From contig NZ_NPKR01000007.1 in the NCBI RefSeq assembly GCF_008329535.1, forward strand, positions 1 through 64,000: 64,000 nucleotides of DNA. The letters are read 5' to 3'. The notes under the pieces were generated by a model that saw only the letters and a list, made by a program, of their open reading frames with translations, made no database searches and was not told where the DNA came from. Numbering within the stretch: the stretch's first letter is position 1; every line of letters begins with the position of its first letter. Below, in pieces: positions 43,310-51,850 of this stretch. Origin of the DNA: Mycolicibacterium sp. P1-18 (lineage in GTDB: Bacteria; Actinomycetota; Actinomycetes; Mycobacteriales; Mycobacteriaceae). Both the position numbers and the translations under genes were made by a program.

Positions 43310-43677
43310 CTACCGTTCCCCTTCGAGATGCCGGCCTCCTCTGGAGGCCGACGGTGAGCGCAAGCGTCACGATGCCGGCGAGGTGGTCCCACGGACGTTG
43401 GGGGACAACGACGTCGGCGTGCCCGGACGTGCTGCTCGGATGGAGCGGGTGCGTCTGCTCGGCTCCGCCCTTGGAACGAACCGCACCCGCCTTGACGCAG
43501 TGAATGCTCGTCGGGGCTCGTGTTCCTCGCCTGAAGATCTCGTGGAGATCGAATGGAGATCGACGGGGCCGGCAGCGTCGTAAGGATTCTTCCGTGGGGG
43601 TTGAACCATTGAACGGGGTTGCCCGTCGTTCCTCCTGACAGCTCCTCAGCGGAGCACGACGCCAGAAGGGACACCTC
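43310..43677. other. 368-bp divergent non-coding region with hairpin
   Basis: This is the gap between the divergent sigma factor and winged-helix genes. A perfect eight-base-pair hairpin, CGGCCTCC-TCT-GGAGGCCG, lies at 43332-43350 in the 5' region of the sigma transcript. GGAAC appears near 43471 (plus strand) and GTTCC at 43628 (minus-strand GGAAC), reminiscent of stress-sigma -35 elements, but no properly spaced GTT -10 was found. No supportable gene was seen. Confidence 0.5.
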
Positions 43678-44199
43678 GTGACCACGCTCTCGTTTCCTGC
43701 AGCGGCCGCAACCGCAGTCCTGCCCGCCGTGTGGCACTTCGGTGACTTCGTTCTCGACCTCCCGCGCTACCAGCTGCGGCGCGACGGGGTCTCGATCCGG
43801 GTCGAGCCGCAGGTCTTCGACGTATTGACGCAGTTGGTGACGAACCATCACCGCGTCGTGACCAAGGTCGAGTTGTTCGACTCGGTGTGGGGTGGCCGCT
43901 TCGTCGGCGATGCGGCTCTGTCCAGCCGCATCAAGGCAATTCGCCAGGCGCTCGGCGACACTGGGCAGCTGCAACACACCATCCGCACGGTGCGCGGCCG
44001 GGGATACCAGTTCGTGGGCGACCTCCGTGACGCCGAGGCGGACGTCTCAGAACGCGGGCGGGTCCTCAGGCTGGGGGCGCTTGCGGAAACGGGCGGTCCC
44101 CGACACTTTCACCCCGGACCGTCGCGCGGCCGCAGCCGGGCGCGCTACCGCCTGGCGCCGTCGACGCGGCGGAGGAATTTCAGCGGTCCGCCCAAATGA
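43678..44199 (+). CDS. OmpR/PhoB-type winged-helix regulator, C-terminus unusual
   Basis: This 173-residue protein has a complete winged-helix DNA-binding domain at residues 18-118: FGDFVLDLPRYQLRRDGVSI, VEPQVFDVLTQLVTNHHRVVTK and ALSSRIKAIRQALGD, ending HTIRTVRGRGYQFVGDL (separate pieces). This N-terminal position is typical of CadC-like regulators or fusions with a C-terminal hydrolase or ATPase domain. Here residues 120-173 are arginine-rich without family character, and the frame ends soon after. A truncated fusion gene is plausible. GTG 43678 follows AGAAGGGACA. A 44-codon frame (44196-44330) overlaps its stop and ends within the lactonase gene. Confidence 0.7.
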   Translation: MTTLSFPAAAATAVLPAVWHFGDFVLDLPRYQLRRDGVSIRVEPQVFDVLTQLVTNHHRVVTKVELFDSVWGGRFVGDAALSSRIKAIRQALGDTGQLQHTIRTVRGRGYQFVGDLRDAEADVSERGRVLRLGALAETGGPRHFHPGPSRGRSRARYRLAPSTRRRNFSGPPK

Positions 44200-44278
44200 G
44201 TCGGGACGTCGCCGAGTGGGACCTGGCCCACGTGCTCGACGTTCTCTCCCCGGAGGAGGCGCTCGCATTGATCACGGA

Positions 44279-45016
44279 TCAGCCCGCCTCGGACGGCCGG
44301 TCCAGCGTCGCCCAGAAATCGGGGTCGTGACCGTAGAACACGCTGGCGCCCTCGTCGCGCAGAGTACGTAGGGTCCCCAGCGACCGACGGTAGAGCTCCT
44401 CGTCGTGGGCGTGGTCGGGCAACCGCATCTCGTCCATCGACCGCCTCAGATTGCAGGCGTCACCGGTCAGCACGACGTCACCGGTCGGTGTGCGCACCAG
44501 CGCGGACTGATGCCCGGGGGTGTGCCCAGGGGTGGGGATCAGCTGCACGGATCCGTCGCCGAACAGATCGACACGCCCGTCGACCAACATCACGTTCTGC
44601 CCGGTGTCGAACTCCGGACGGTGGTAGGCGAAATCGTCGGACACGTGGGCGAATTCCCATTCCGCGCGTTGCACGACGACCGTCGCGTTCGGCACGAAGG
44701 CATTGCCGCCCGCGTGATCGGAGTGCAGATGCGAGTTGACCAGATAGCGGATCTCGCCGGGGTCGACCGCCAATGCCCGAAGGCGGGCGTCCACGCAGGC
44801 GTGGTCCTCGAGGTCCACCCAGCCGTCGACGGGCGTCCCCGTGGGCCGGCGGAAGCGTGCCCCCAGGCCGGCGTCGAACAGGACGCGTCCGTCCGGGTGG
44901 TCGATCAGGTACGCCGGCACCGGCACCGTGAGATCGCCGGTCTCACCGGCGATGAAGAACGCGGCGGGCAGGGTCAACCAACCGCAGGTGAGGGGTACGA
45001 CAGCGGCGACGGTCAC
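44279..45016 (-). CDS. MBL-fold hydrolase, N-acyl-homoserine lactonase-like
   Basis: This 245-residue metallo-beta-lactamase-fold enzyme has HLHSDHAGG (HxHxDH) near residue 95, PTPGHTPGHQSAL supplying another His, VLTGDACN with the bridging Asp, and a final YGHDPDFW. The spacing resembles the AttM/AhlD lactonase-like family. GTG overlaps the encapsulin stop (GTGA), so it is the third gene of a coupled DyP-encapsulin-hydrolase operon. Substrate unknown; it has no obvious encapsulation tag at its C-terminus (LDRPSEAG). Confidence 0.85.
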   Translation of the reverse strand: MTVAAVVPLTCGWLTLPAAFFIAGETGDLTVPVPAYLIDHPDGRVLFDAGLGARFRRPTGTPVDGWVDLEDHACVDARLRALAVDPGEIRYLVNSHLHSDHAGGNAFVPNATVVVQRAEWEFAHVSDDFAYHRPEFDTGQNVMLVDGRVDLFGDGSVQLIPTPGHTPGHQSALVRTPTGDVVLTGDACNLRRSMDEMRLPDHAHDEELYRRSLGTLRTLRDEGASVFYGHDPDFWATLDRPSEAG

Positions 45017-45810
45017 GCCGTCAGTGCGACGGACGCCTCGGCGGTGTAGCAGAGGAACGTCAGCGTCTCCTCGAGATACAGCTGGACGCTCTGAGCGTCG
45101 TGCGACAGGTAGCCGATCGACACGTCGGTGCCCAGCTGAAGGTCGAAGTCGCCGCCGCGCGTGGACAGCACGAACGCACCGTCGATCGCTGGCGCCCAGA
45201 TGATTTCGCCGTCGACCAGCCGGTTGAGATGCTCGCGGATCGGATAACCGTGAGCGGTGGTCTCACTGACCTGGGTGTAGACGTCGGCCGACAGCAACAC
45301 GCAGTACGGACCGTCGACGCCGGCGAGCCGGAGCTCCGACAGTGCCTGGGAGATGACGTCGGGGATCTGCTGCGGGTCCGACGGCAACGCCAGGGCGACG
45401 TTCGAGCTGCACTTGCGGATGCCGTCGATGGCGGCGTCCTCGTACCCCTCGAAGATCGCGCGGTCCTCGGCGAACGCCAGCTGCTTTGCCGCGGCCTTGA
45501 CGGGATCCCAGTCGGAGTCCTGCGAGCCGCGTTCGACGTCGTCGACGTCGGTGCGTGCGATCGTGAACGGCACGCGCAAACGCACCAGCGGCCTGCTCTC
45601 GCGAAGATGGGCCACGACGCCCTCGCCGGGGGAGGGGACGTCGACCAGGTGACCGGTGCTCACCGCCGCCTTGGCCGGACCGCCGGGTGCGCTGACGTCG
45701 ACGACCCGACGTCCGGCGACGTGGCGCTTGAAGGTCCTGGTGGCCTCCAATTCGATTTCGCGCCAGGCTTCGTCGGTGATCGGTGCCAGTTCGCGGTAGT
45801 GATTGTTCAT
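45013..45810 (-). CDS. cfp29: Encapsulin shell protein (Cfp29-like)
   Basis: This 265-residue encapsulin (HK97-fold shell protein) is orthologous by sequence pattern to Cfp29 of M. tuberculosis. It begins NNHYRELAPITDEAWREIE, contains FKRHVAGRRVVDVSAPGG and the loop YLSHDAQSVQLYLEET, and has normal family length. It assembles into a protein nanocompartment that houses the DyP peroxidase. ATG 45810 overlaps the DyP stop (ATGA), allowing coupled expression of cargo and shell. It is minus strand, between DyP and the lactonase-like gene. Confidence 0.96.
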   Translation of the reverse strand: MNNHYRELAPITDEAWREIELEATRTFKRHVAGRRVVDVSAPGGPAKAAVSTGHLVDVPSPGEGVVAHLRESRPLVRLRVPFTIARTDVDDVERGSQDSDWDPVKAAAKQLAFAEDRAIFEGYEDAAIDGIRKCSSNVALALPSDPQQIPDVISQALSELRLAGVDGPYCVLLSADVYTQVSETTAHGYPIREHLNRLVDGEIIWAPAIDGAFVLSTRGGDFDLQLGTDVSIGYLSHDAQSVQLYLEETLTFLCYTAEASVALTA

Positions 45811-46826
45811 TGGGGTCGTCCTTTCAAACTGCCGATCGACAGAGAGCCGGTGGGAGTGGGGGTTACCGAAGCTGTTGCAGCCGCAGCCAATTCGGGCGGT
45901 GGCGGCGGGTCGTCCAGGAAGTCCGCGGTGGGTACGAAGAACATGGTGCCGGTGACCGCGGTCGAGAAGTCCAGGATGCGGTCGGTGTTGCCCGGGGGGT
46001 CGCCGATGAACATGTTGCGCAGCATCCGCTCGGTGACCGTGGGCGTGCGCGAGTAACCGATGTAGTACGTGCCGAACTCGGCCTTGCCCACTTCGCCGAA
46101 CGGCATGTTGTGCCGGAGGATCTTGAGTTCGTTGCCGTCGGCGTCGGTGATGACGTTGAGCGCCAGGTGGGAGTTGGCCGGTTTCACGTCGTCGGCGAGT
46201 TCGATGTCGTCGAGCTTGGTGCGGCCGATCACCCGTTCCTGGGCTTCGGTGGACAGCGCGTTCCAGGCGCCCATGTCGTGAAGGTACTTCTGCACGTGGA
46301 CATAACATCCGCCGGCGAAGTCCGGGTCTTCGTCACCGATCTGTGTGGCGGCCAACGCAAGTGGGCCGTCGGGGTTCTCGGTCCCGTCGACGAACCCCAT
46401 CAGGTCGCGATTGTCGAAGAACTTGAACCCGTGCACCTCGTCGACCACGGTGATCGCGCCGGTCATCGCGCCGACGATGCGCCCGGCCAATTCGAAGCAG
46501 ACGTCGAGGGAGTTCGCGCGGATGTGGAAGAGCAGGTCCCCGGGCGTCGACGGCGCGTGATGCCGCGGGCCGTCGAGCGCGACGAAGGGGTGCAACTCCG
46601 CCGGCCGTGGTCCCGTGAAGAGCCGACCGAAGGCGTCGGAGCCGATGGAGGTCACCGCCGACAGCTCCTTGGACGGGTCGCGAAACCCGATCGCCCGCAC
46701 CAACCCCGAGATGTCGCCGAGGGCGTCGTGCACGACGTCCTCGCCACCCTCGTCGACGGTGGCGACGATGAAGATGGCGGCGGGCGTCAGTGGTGCAAGC
46801 ACCTTCTGCGGCAGCGGATCGGACAC
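45807..46826 (-). CDS. DyP-type heme peroxidase, encapsulin cargo
   Basis: This 339-residue dye-decolourising peroxidase has the GFVDGTENP motif with the catalytic Asp, PANSHLALN with the likely proximal heme His, and the YYIGYSRTPTVTERML segment. The C-terminal extension after a proline-rich linker ends TGSLSIGSLKGRPQ, matching the encapsulin-targeting peptide (SLSIGSLKG), so the protein should be loaded into the shell encoded next. GTG 46826 begins SDPLPQKVLAPLTPAAIF. Function is peroxide-dependent oxidation in stress defence; the physiological substrate is uncertain. Confidence 0.95.
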   Translation of the reverse strand: MSDPLPQKVLAPLTPAAIFIVATVDEGGEDVVHDALGDISGLVRAIGFRDPSKELSAVTSIGSDAFGRLFTGPRPAELHPFVALDGPRHHAPSTPGDLLFHIRANSLDVCFELAGRIVGAMTGAITVVDEVHGFKFFDNRDLMGFVDGTENPDGPLALAATQIGDEDPDFAGGCYVHVQKYLHDMGAWNALSTEAQERVIGRTKLDDIELADDVKPANSHLALNVITDADGNELKILRHNMPFGEVGKAEFGTYYIGYSRTPTVTERMLRNMFIGDPPGNTDRILDFSTAVTGTMFFVPTADFLDDPPPPPELAAAATASVTPTPTGSLSIGSLKGRPQ

Positions 46827-46926
46827 ATCAGGGACCCTAGCGTCAAGATCACCGCGAATGCCGGTCGAGGGCCGAAGATGGCGGCTACCCCCCACCGTCG
46901 GCGGGGGGAGGCGTCAAGATGTACCC

Positions 46927-48183
46927 ATGGCAGCGACCCCGCAGGGATTGTGCGACTTCATCGACGCCTCGCCGTCGCCGTTCCACGTGTGCGCGACCGT
47001 GGCCGGGCGACTGCGGTCCGCCGGCTACGTCGAGTTGTCCGAGGGGGACGCCTGGCCCCCGGGCGGTGAGGGTTGCTTCACGGTGCGCGCCGGGTCGCTG
47101 GTCGCGTGGAAGGCGGCCGCCGACGGCGCGCCGTTCCGCATCGTCGGCGGACACACCGACAGCCCCAATCTGCGGGTCAAGCAACACCCCGACCGCGTCG
47201 TGGCGGGCTGGCAGGTGGTCGCGCTCGAACCGTACGGCGGCGCGTGGCTGAACTCGTGGCTGGACCGCGACCTCGGCATCAGCGGCCGGCTGTCGGTCCG
47301 AAGGGCAAACGCGGTCGAGGACGTGTTGGTACGCGTCGACGAACCGATCCTGCGGGTGCCGCAACTGGCAATTCACCTGTCCGACGACCGCAAGGGCGTC
47401 GAGCTGAACCCGCAGCGTCACGTCAACGCCGTCTGGGGTGTCGGCGACCGGATCCGGCCGTTCGTCGACTGGGTCGCCGAGCGCGCGGGCGTCGACCCGG
47501 GTTCGGTGTTGGCGGCCGACCTGATGACCCACGACCTGACGGGGTCGACGCTGGTGGGCGCCGACCGCGAACTGGTCAGTGCGCCGCGCCTGGACAACCA
47601 GGGCACCTGCTACGCCGGGCTGGAGGCATTCCTGGCCGCGGAGCCGCGGGGGTACGTGCCGGTCCTCGCCCTCTTCGACCACGAGGAGGTCGGGTCGACG
47701 TCGGATCACGGCGCCCAGTCCGAGCTCCTGCCGACGGTGCTGGAACGCATTTCGCTGATCGCCGGAGAGGGGCGGGAAGCCTTTCTGCGCCGTGTCTCCG
47801 GCTCGATGGTGGCCTCGGGAGACATGGCCCACGCCACCCATCCCAACTACCCCGAGCGGCACGAGCCCGGCCACCTGATCGAGGTCAACGGCGGCCCCGT
47901 GCTCAAGGTGCACCCCAACCTTCGCTATGCCACCGACGGCCGGACGGCGGCAGCGTTCGCGCTCGCCTGCGCCCAGGCCGAGGTGCCCCTTCAGCGCTAC
48001 GAGCACCGCGCCGACCTGCCGTGCGGGTCGACGATCGGGCCGATGACGGCGGCGCGCACCGGGATCCCGACCGTCGACGTGGGCGCCGCGCAGTTGGCGA
48101 TGCACTCGGCCCGGGAACTCATGGGCGGGTACGACGTTCCGGCGTATTCCGCCGCGTTGCAGGCCTTCCTGTCGCCGGCGTGA
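46927..48183 (+). CDS. pepC: M18-family aminopeptidase
   Basis: This 418-residue zinc aminopeptidase (aspartyl aminopeptidase-like, M18) cleaves N-terminal residues in the cytosol. Metal and catalytic positions are GGHTDSPNLRVK (His ligand near residue 78), DNQGTCY with bridging Asp, LFDHEEVGS with catalytic Glu-Glu, SGDMAHATHPNYP, and C-terminal AMHSARELMG. All are intact and length is normal. ATG 46927 has GGGAGG about 14 bases upstream, rather distant. The 100-bp gap between it and the divergent DyP gene should hold both promoters. Confidence 0.93.
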   Translation: MAATPQGLCDFIDASPSPFHVCATVAGRLRSAGYVELSEGDAWPPGGEGCFTVRAGSLVAWKAAADGAPFRIVGGHTDSPNLRVKQHPDRVVAGWQVVALEPYGGAWLNSWLDRDLGISGRLSVRRANAVEDVLVRVDEPILRVPQLAIHLSDDRKGVELNPQRHVNAVWGVGDRIRPFVDWVAERAGVDPGSVLAADLMTHDLTGSTLVGADRELVSAPRLDNQGTCYAGLEAFLAAEPRGYVPVLALFDHEEVGSTSDHGAQSELLPTVLERISLIAGEGREAFLRRVSGSMVASGDMAHATHPNYPERHEPGHLIEVNGGPVLKVHPNLRYATDGRTAAAFALACAQAEVPLQRYEHRADLPCGSTIGPMTAARTGIPTVDVGAAQLAMHSARELMGGYDVPAYSAALQAFLSPA

Positions 48184-48199
48184 ATTACCTTCTTCAGCC

Positions 48200-48274
48200 A
48201 TGAGTCTGGACATGGCGACGGTGACCTTCGACTGCACTGACGAGGGCACCGCGTTCTGCATGGCGGGCGGTTAG
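48200..48274 (+). pseudogene. Truncated remnant of a VOC/glyoxalase-family gene (Rv0801-like)
   Basis: A 24-codon frame starts MSLDMATVTFDCTDEGTAF and stops at TAG 48272-48274. The opening resembles the first beta-strand of a VOC-fold protein (a gene of this kind follows pepC in M. tuberculosis). The rest of the domain is absent and the antiporter begins 22 bases later. The remnant is best explained by deletion of the remainder. It is short, so the assignment is tentative. Confidence 0.5.
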
Positions 48275-48296
48275 CGCACAGGGCAGGATCACCGAC

Positions 48297-49499
48297 GTGT
48301 TGCTGTCGCTGATCGCCATCTCGCTGCTCCTGGCCGTCTGGGCACTGTCGGCCCGACGCCTGGAGCGCCTGCGCATCACGCCCCCGCTGTTCCTCCTCCT
48401 CGCCGGCGCCGTCGTCGAATACACCACCCACGGCTCACTGGCCGACACCCTCAACTCCCAGACCGCCGAGCAGGCCGCCAAGATCATCCTGGCCGTCCTG
48501 CTGTTCGTCGACGCGAACGCGATGCGCGCCGGGCTGTTCGGCGAACACCCACGCTCGGCCGCCCGCGTGCTGTTCGTGGCGTTGCCGCTCAGCGTGGGAA
48601 TCGCCGTCCTGCTGGGCCTGTGGTTGCTTCCCGGTCTGTCGTTGGCGACGGTCGTCGTGATCGCCTGCATCGTGGTGCCGATCGACTTCGCCCCCGCCCA
48701 GTGGATCGTGCGGCATCGCGGCGTACCCCATCGGGTGAGCGATCTGCTCAACGTCGAGGCCGGGCACAACGACGGCATCCTCTCGCCGATCTTCCTGTTC
48801 GCCCTCGCCGTCGCCGACCAGCACGTCGAGGCCGGCCCGGTGTGGGAGGAGCTCCGCGAGGCGTTTCCGCACTCGGCGAAGGCGATTCTGGTCGGGTTCC
48901 TGGTGGGCGCCGCGCTGGCGCTGGGCGCCAACCTCGCCGAGCGCAGGAATCTGATGACCGAACAGTCCCGGCGGGTGCTGGTGGTGGCGGCGCCGGCCCT
49001 GGCGTACACGCTGACCATCTGGTGGCACGGCAATGGCTTCGTCGCGGCGTACCTGTGCGGCGTCGGATATCACTACTACCGGCAGTCCAGGGACGCCGAG
49101 CGCGAGCTGGAACTGCTCGAGGACCTCGGCTTCCTGCTGACGTCGATGATGTGGTTCGTCTTCGGCGGCGTGATCCTCATCGCCTACTGGCGGGCCGACC
49201 TCACCGTCGGAATCGTGGTGTTCTGCCTCCTGGCGGTGACCCTCGTGCGGATGCTGCCCGTCCTGCTCGCCATGCTCGGCTCGAAGTTCACCTGGCCGGA
49301 ACGGGTGATGCTGGGTGGCCTGGGGCCACGTGGCGCCGCGGTGATCGTCTTCGGGCTGCTGGCCTACAACGTGCTCGACCCGCCAGAGGAGGACACCATC
49401 CTGCTGATCGTCGTCGTCGTGGTGCTCGGCAGCGTCCTCCTGCACGGTTTCGGGGGCCCCGTGGCCGCGCGGGCGCTCGCCCGTCGCCGGAGCGAATAA
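48297..49499 (+). CDS. CPA1-type cation/proton antiporter
   Basis: This 400-residue polytopic membrane protein has about twelve hydrophobic helices. The pattern fits Na+(K+)/H+ exchangers of the NhaP/CPA1 type: LFLLLAGAVVEY in helix 2, LLFVDANAMR, VVPIDFAPAQWI carrying the Asp expected in the unwound helix, LNVEAGHNDGILSP with the ND-type pair, and GPRGAAVIVFGLL near the end. It would act in pH or sodium homeostasis. GTG 48297 is followed at once by a helix. It is 10 bp upstream of purL and likely co-transcribed with it. Confidence 0.85.
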   Translation: MLLSLIAISLLLAVWALSARRLERLRITPPLFLLLAGAVVEYTTHGSLADTLNSQTAEQAAKIILAVLLFVDANAMRAGLFGEHPRSAARVLFVALPLSVGIAVLLGLWLLPGLSLATVVVIACIVVPIDFAPAQWIVRHRGVPHRVSDLLNVEAGHNDGILSPIFLFALAVADQHVEAGPVWEELREAFPHSAKAILVGFLVGAALALGANLAERRNLMTEQSRRVLVVAAPALAYTLTIWWHGNGFVAAYLCGVGYHYYRQSRDAERELELLEDLGFLLTSMMWFVFGGVILIAYWRADLTVGIVVFCLLAVTLVRMLPVLLAMLGSKFTWPERVMLGGLGPRGAAVIVFGLLAYNVLDPPEEDTILLIVVVVVLGSVLLHGFGGPVAARALARRRSE

Positions 49500-49508
49500 A
49501 CTACGGAG

Positions 49509-51806
49509 GTGACATCCGCGTACTCCCACGAAGTGGACAGTGTCGAGCAAGCCTCTACTACCCCCGATCAGCCGCAGCCGTTCCGCGAGCTCGGCCTGAA
49601 GGACGACGAGTACCAGCGGATTCGTGGCATTCTCGGCCGTCGGCCCACCGACGCCGAGCTGGCCATGTACTCGGTGATGTGGAGCGAGCACTGCTCCTAC
49701 AAGTCCTCGAAGGTGCATCTGCGCTACTTCGGTGAGACCACCACCGACGAGATGAAGGCCGGCATGCTGGCCGGCATCGGTGAGAACGCCGGCGTGGTCG
49801 ACATCGGCGACGGGTGGGCGGTGACCTTCAAGGTCGAATCCCACAACCATCCCTCCTACGTCGAGCCGTACCAGGGTGCGGCCACCGGCGTCGGCGGCAT
49901 CGTCCGCGACATCATGGCCATGGGCGCCCGTCCCGTCGCGGTGATGGACCAGCTGCGGTTCGGGCCTGCCGACGCACCCGACACCCGGCGCGTGCTCGAC
50001 GGCGTCGTGCGTGGCGTCGGTGGCTACGGCAACTCCCTCGGCCTGCCCAACATCGGCGGCGAGACGATCTTCGATCCGTCCTACGCGGGCAACCCGTTGG
50101 TCAACGCGCTGTGCGTCGGGGTGCTCCGCAAGGAGGACCTGCACCTCGCCTTCGCGTCGGGTACCGGCAACAAGATCATCCTGTTCGGCGCCCGCACCGG
50201 ACTCGACGGCATCGGCGGTGTGTCGGTGCTCGCGTCGGAGACCTTCGGCGGCGACGAGGGCGAGGGACCCGGCCGCAAGAAGCTGCCGTCGGTCCAGGTC
50301 GGTGACCCCTTCATGGAGAAGGTGCTCATCGAGTGCTGCCTCGAGCTGTACGCCGCGGGCCTGGTGATCGGCATCCAGGACCTCGGTGGTGCCGGATTGT
50401 CATGTGCGACTTCCGAACTCGCCTCCGCCGGTGACGGCGGCATGTCGATCGAACTGGACAAGGTGCCGCTGCGGGCCAAGTTCATGACCCCCGCGGAGGT
50501 GTTGTCCAGCGAGTCGCAGGAACGCATGTGCGCGGTGGTGGCACCCGAGAACGTGGACGCGTTCATGGCGGTCTGCCGCAAGTGGGAGGTGCTGGCCACC
50601 GTCATCGGCGAGGTGACCGACGGCGACCGGCTGCAGATCACGTGGAACGGCGAGACCGTCGTCGACGTGCCTCCGAGGACCGTGGCGCACGAAGGCCCCG
50701 TCTACGAGCGCCCCGTCGAGCGGCCCGACACCCAGGACGCGCTGAACGCCGACACGTCGGCGTCGATTCCGCGCCCGTCCACCGGTGACGAGCTGCGTGC
50801 GACGCTCCTGAAACTGCTTGGCAGCCCGCACTTGTGCAGCCGCGCGTTCATCACCGAGCAGTACGACCGCTACGTGCGCGGCAACACGGTGCTGGCCGAG
50901 CACGCCGACGGCGGCGTGCTGCGCATCGACGAGGAGACCGGTCGCGGCGTGGCCATCTCCACCGACGCGTCGGGCCGCTACACGTTCCTCGACCCGTACA
51001 CCGGCGCCCAATTGGCCTTGGCGGAGGCCTACCGCAACGTCGCGGTCACCGGCGCCTCGCCGGTCGCCGTCACCAACTGCCTGAACTTCGGCTCGCCGGA
51101 GGATCCGGGTGTCATGTGGCAGTTCTCGCAGGCCGTCCGTGGACTGGCCGACGGTTGCGCAACGCTTGGCATCCCCGTCACCGGCGGCAACGTGAGCTTC
51201 TACAACCAGACCGGCACCACCCCGATCCTCCCGACCCCGGTCGTCGGCGTTCTCGGCGTCCTGGAGGACGTCAAGCGGCGGGTTCCCACGGCCTTCGGCA
51301 CCGAACCCGGTGAGACGCTGATCCTGCTGGGCGACACCCACGACGAGTTCGACGGTTCGGTCTGGGCTCAGGTCACCGCAGACCACCTCGGCGGCCTGCC
51401 GCCCAAGGTCGACCTCGAGCGCGAACGGCTGCTCGCCGAGGTGCTGGTGTCGGCGTCGCGCGACGGGCTGATCTCCGCCGCGCACGACCTGTCCGAGGGC
51501 GGACTCATCCAGGCCGTCCTGGAATCCGCGCTGGCTGGCGAGACGGGTTGTCGTCTCATCCTTCCCGAGGGTGCGGATCCCTTCGTGACGCTGTTCTCCG
51601 AGTCGGCCGGGCGGGTGCTCGTCGCCGTTCCGCGCACCGAGGAGAGCAGGTTCCGCGCGATGTGCGAGGCGCGCGGCCTGCCCGCCGACCGCATCGGCGT
51701 GGTCGACGAGGGCAGTGCGTCCATCGAAGTCCAGGGTCAGTTCACCGTGAGTCTCGACGAACTGCGCCGCACGTCGGAGGGCGTGCTCCCCGGACTGTTC
51801 GGCTGA
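49509..51806 (+). CDS. purL: Phosphoribosylformylglycinamidine synthase subunit PurL
   Basis: This 765-residue PurL (small type) is the catalytic FGAM synthase subunit working with PurS and PurQ. It has MWSEHCSYKSS, VESHNHPSYVEPYQGAATG, DLGGAGLSCATSELA, GGNVSFYNQTG and AHDLSEGGL at expected positions. GTG 49509 gives a long N-terminus; the GTG at 49533 (DSVEQASTTPDQ) may be the true start since the nearest mycobacterial homologues begin there as I recall. The partner genes purS-purQ are at 3140-4050, on the far side of the ESX region. Confidence 0.97.
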   Translation: MTSAYSHEVDSVEQASTTPDQPQPFRELGLKDDEYQRIRGILGRRPTDAELAMYSVMWSEHCSYKSSKVHLRYFGETTTDEMKAGMLAGIGENAGVVDIGDGWAVTFKVESHNHPSYVEPYQGAATGVGGIVRDIMAMGARPVAVMDQLRFGPADAPDTRRVLDGVVRGVGGYGNSLGLPNIGGETIFDPSYAGNPLVNALCVGVLRKEDLHLAFASGTGNKIILFGARTGLDGIGGVSVLASETFGGDEGEGPGRKKLPSVQVGDPFMEKVLIECCLELYAAGLVIGIQDLGGAGLSCATSELASAGDGGMSIELDKVPLRAKFMTPAEVLSSESQERMCAVVAPENVDAFMAVCRKWEVLATVIGEVTDGDRLQITWNGETVVDVPPRTVAHEGPVYERPVERPDTQDALNADTSASIPRPSTGDELRATLLKLLGSPHLCSRAFITEQYDRYVRGNTVLAEHADGGVLRIDEETGRGVAISTDASGRYTFLDPYTGAQLALAEAYRNVAVTGASPVAVTNCLNFGSPEDPGVMWQFSQAVRGLADGCATLGIPVTGGNVSFYNQTGTTPILPTPVVGVLGVLEDVKRRVPTAFGTEPGETLILLGDTHDEFDGSVWAQVTADHLGGLPPKVDLERERLLAEVLVSASRDGLISAAHDLSEGGLIQAVLESALAGETGCRLILPEGADPFVTLFSESAGRVLVAVPRTEESRFRAMCEARGLPADRIGVVDEGSASIEVQGQFTVSLDELRRTSEGVLPGLFG

Positions 51807-51850
51807 GTGGCGACGCCTCGACTTCGGCGGGGTCGCCGTCCACGCTGTCG

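Noticed and set aside
43471..43640. Stress-sigma promoter (GGAAC with GTT) for the sigma factor itself
   Set aside because: GGAAC occurs on both strands but the distance to any GTT is 12 or 21 bases, not the usual 16-18.
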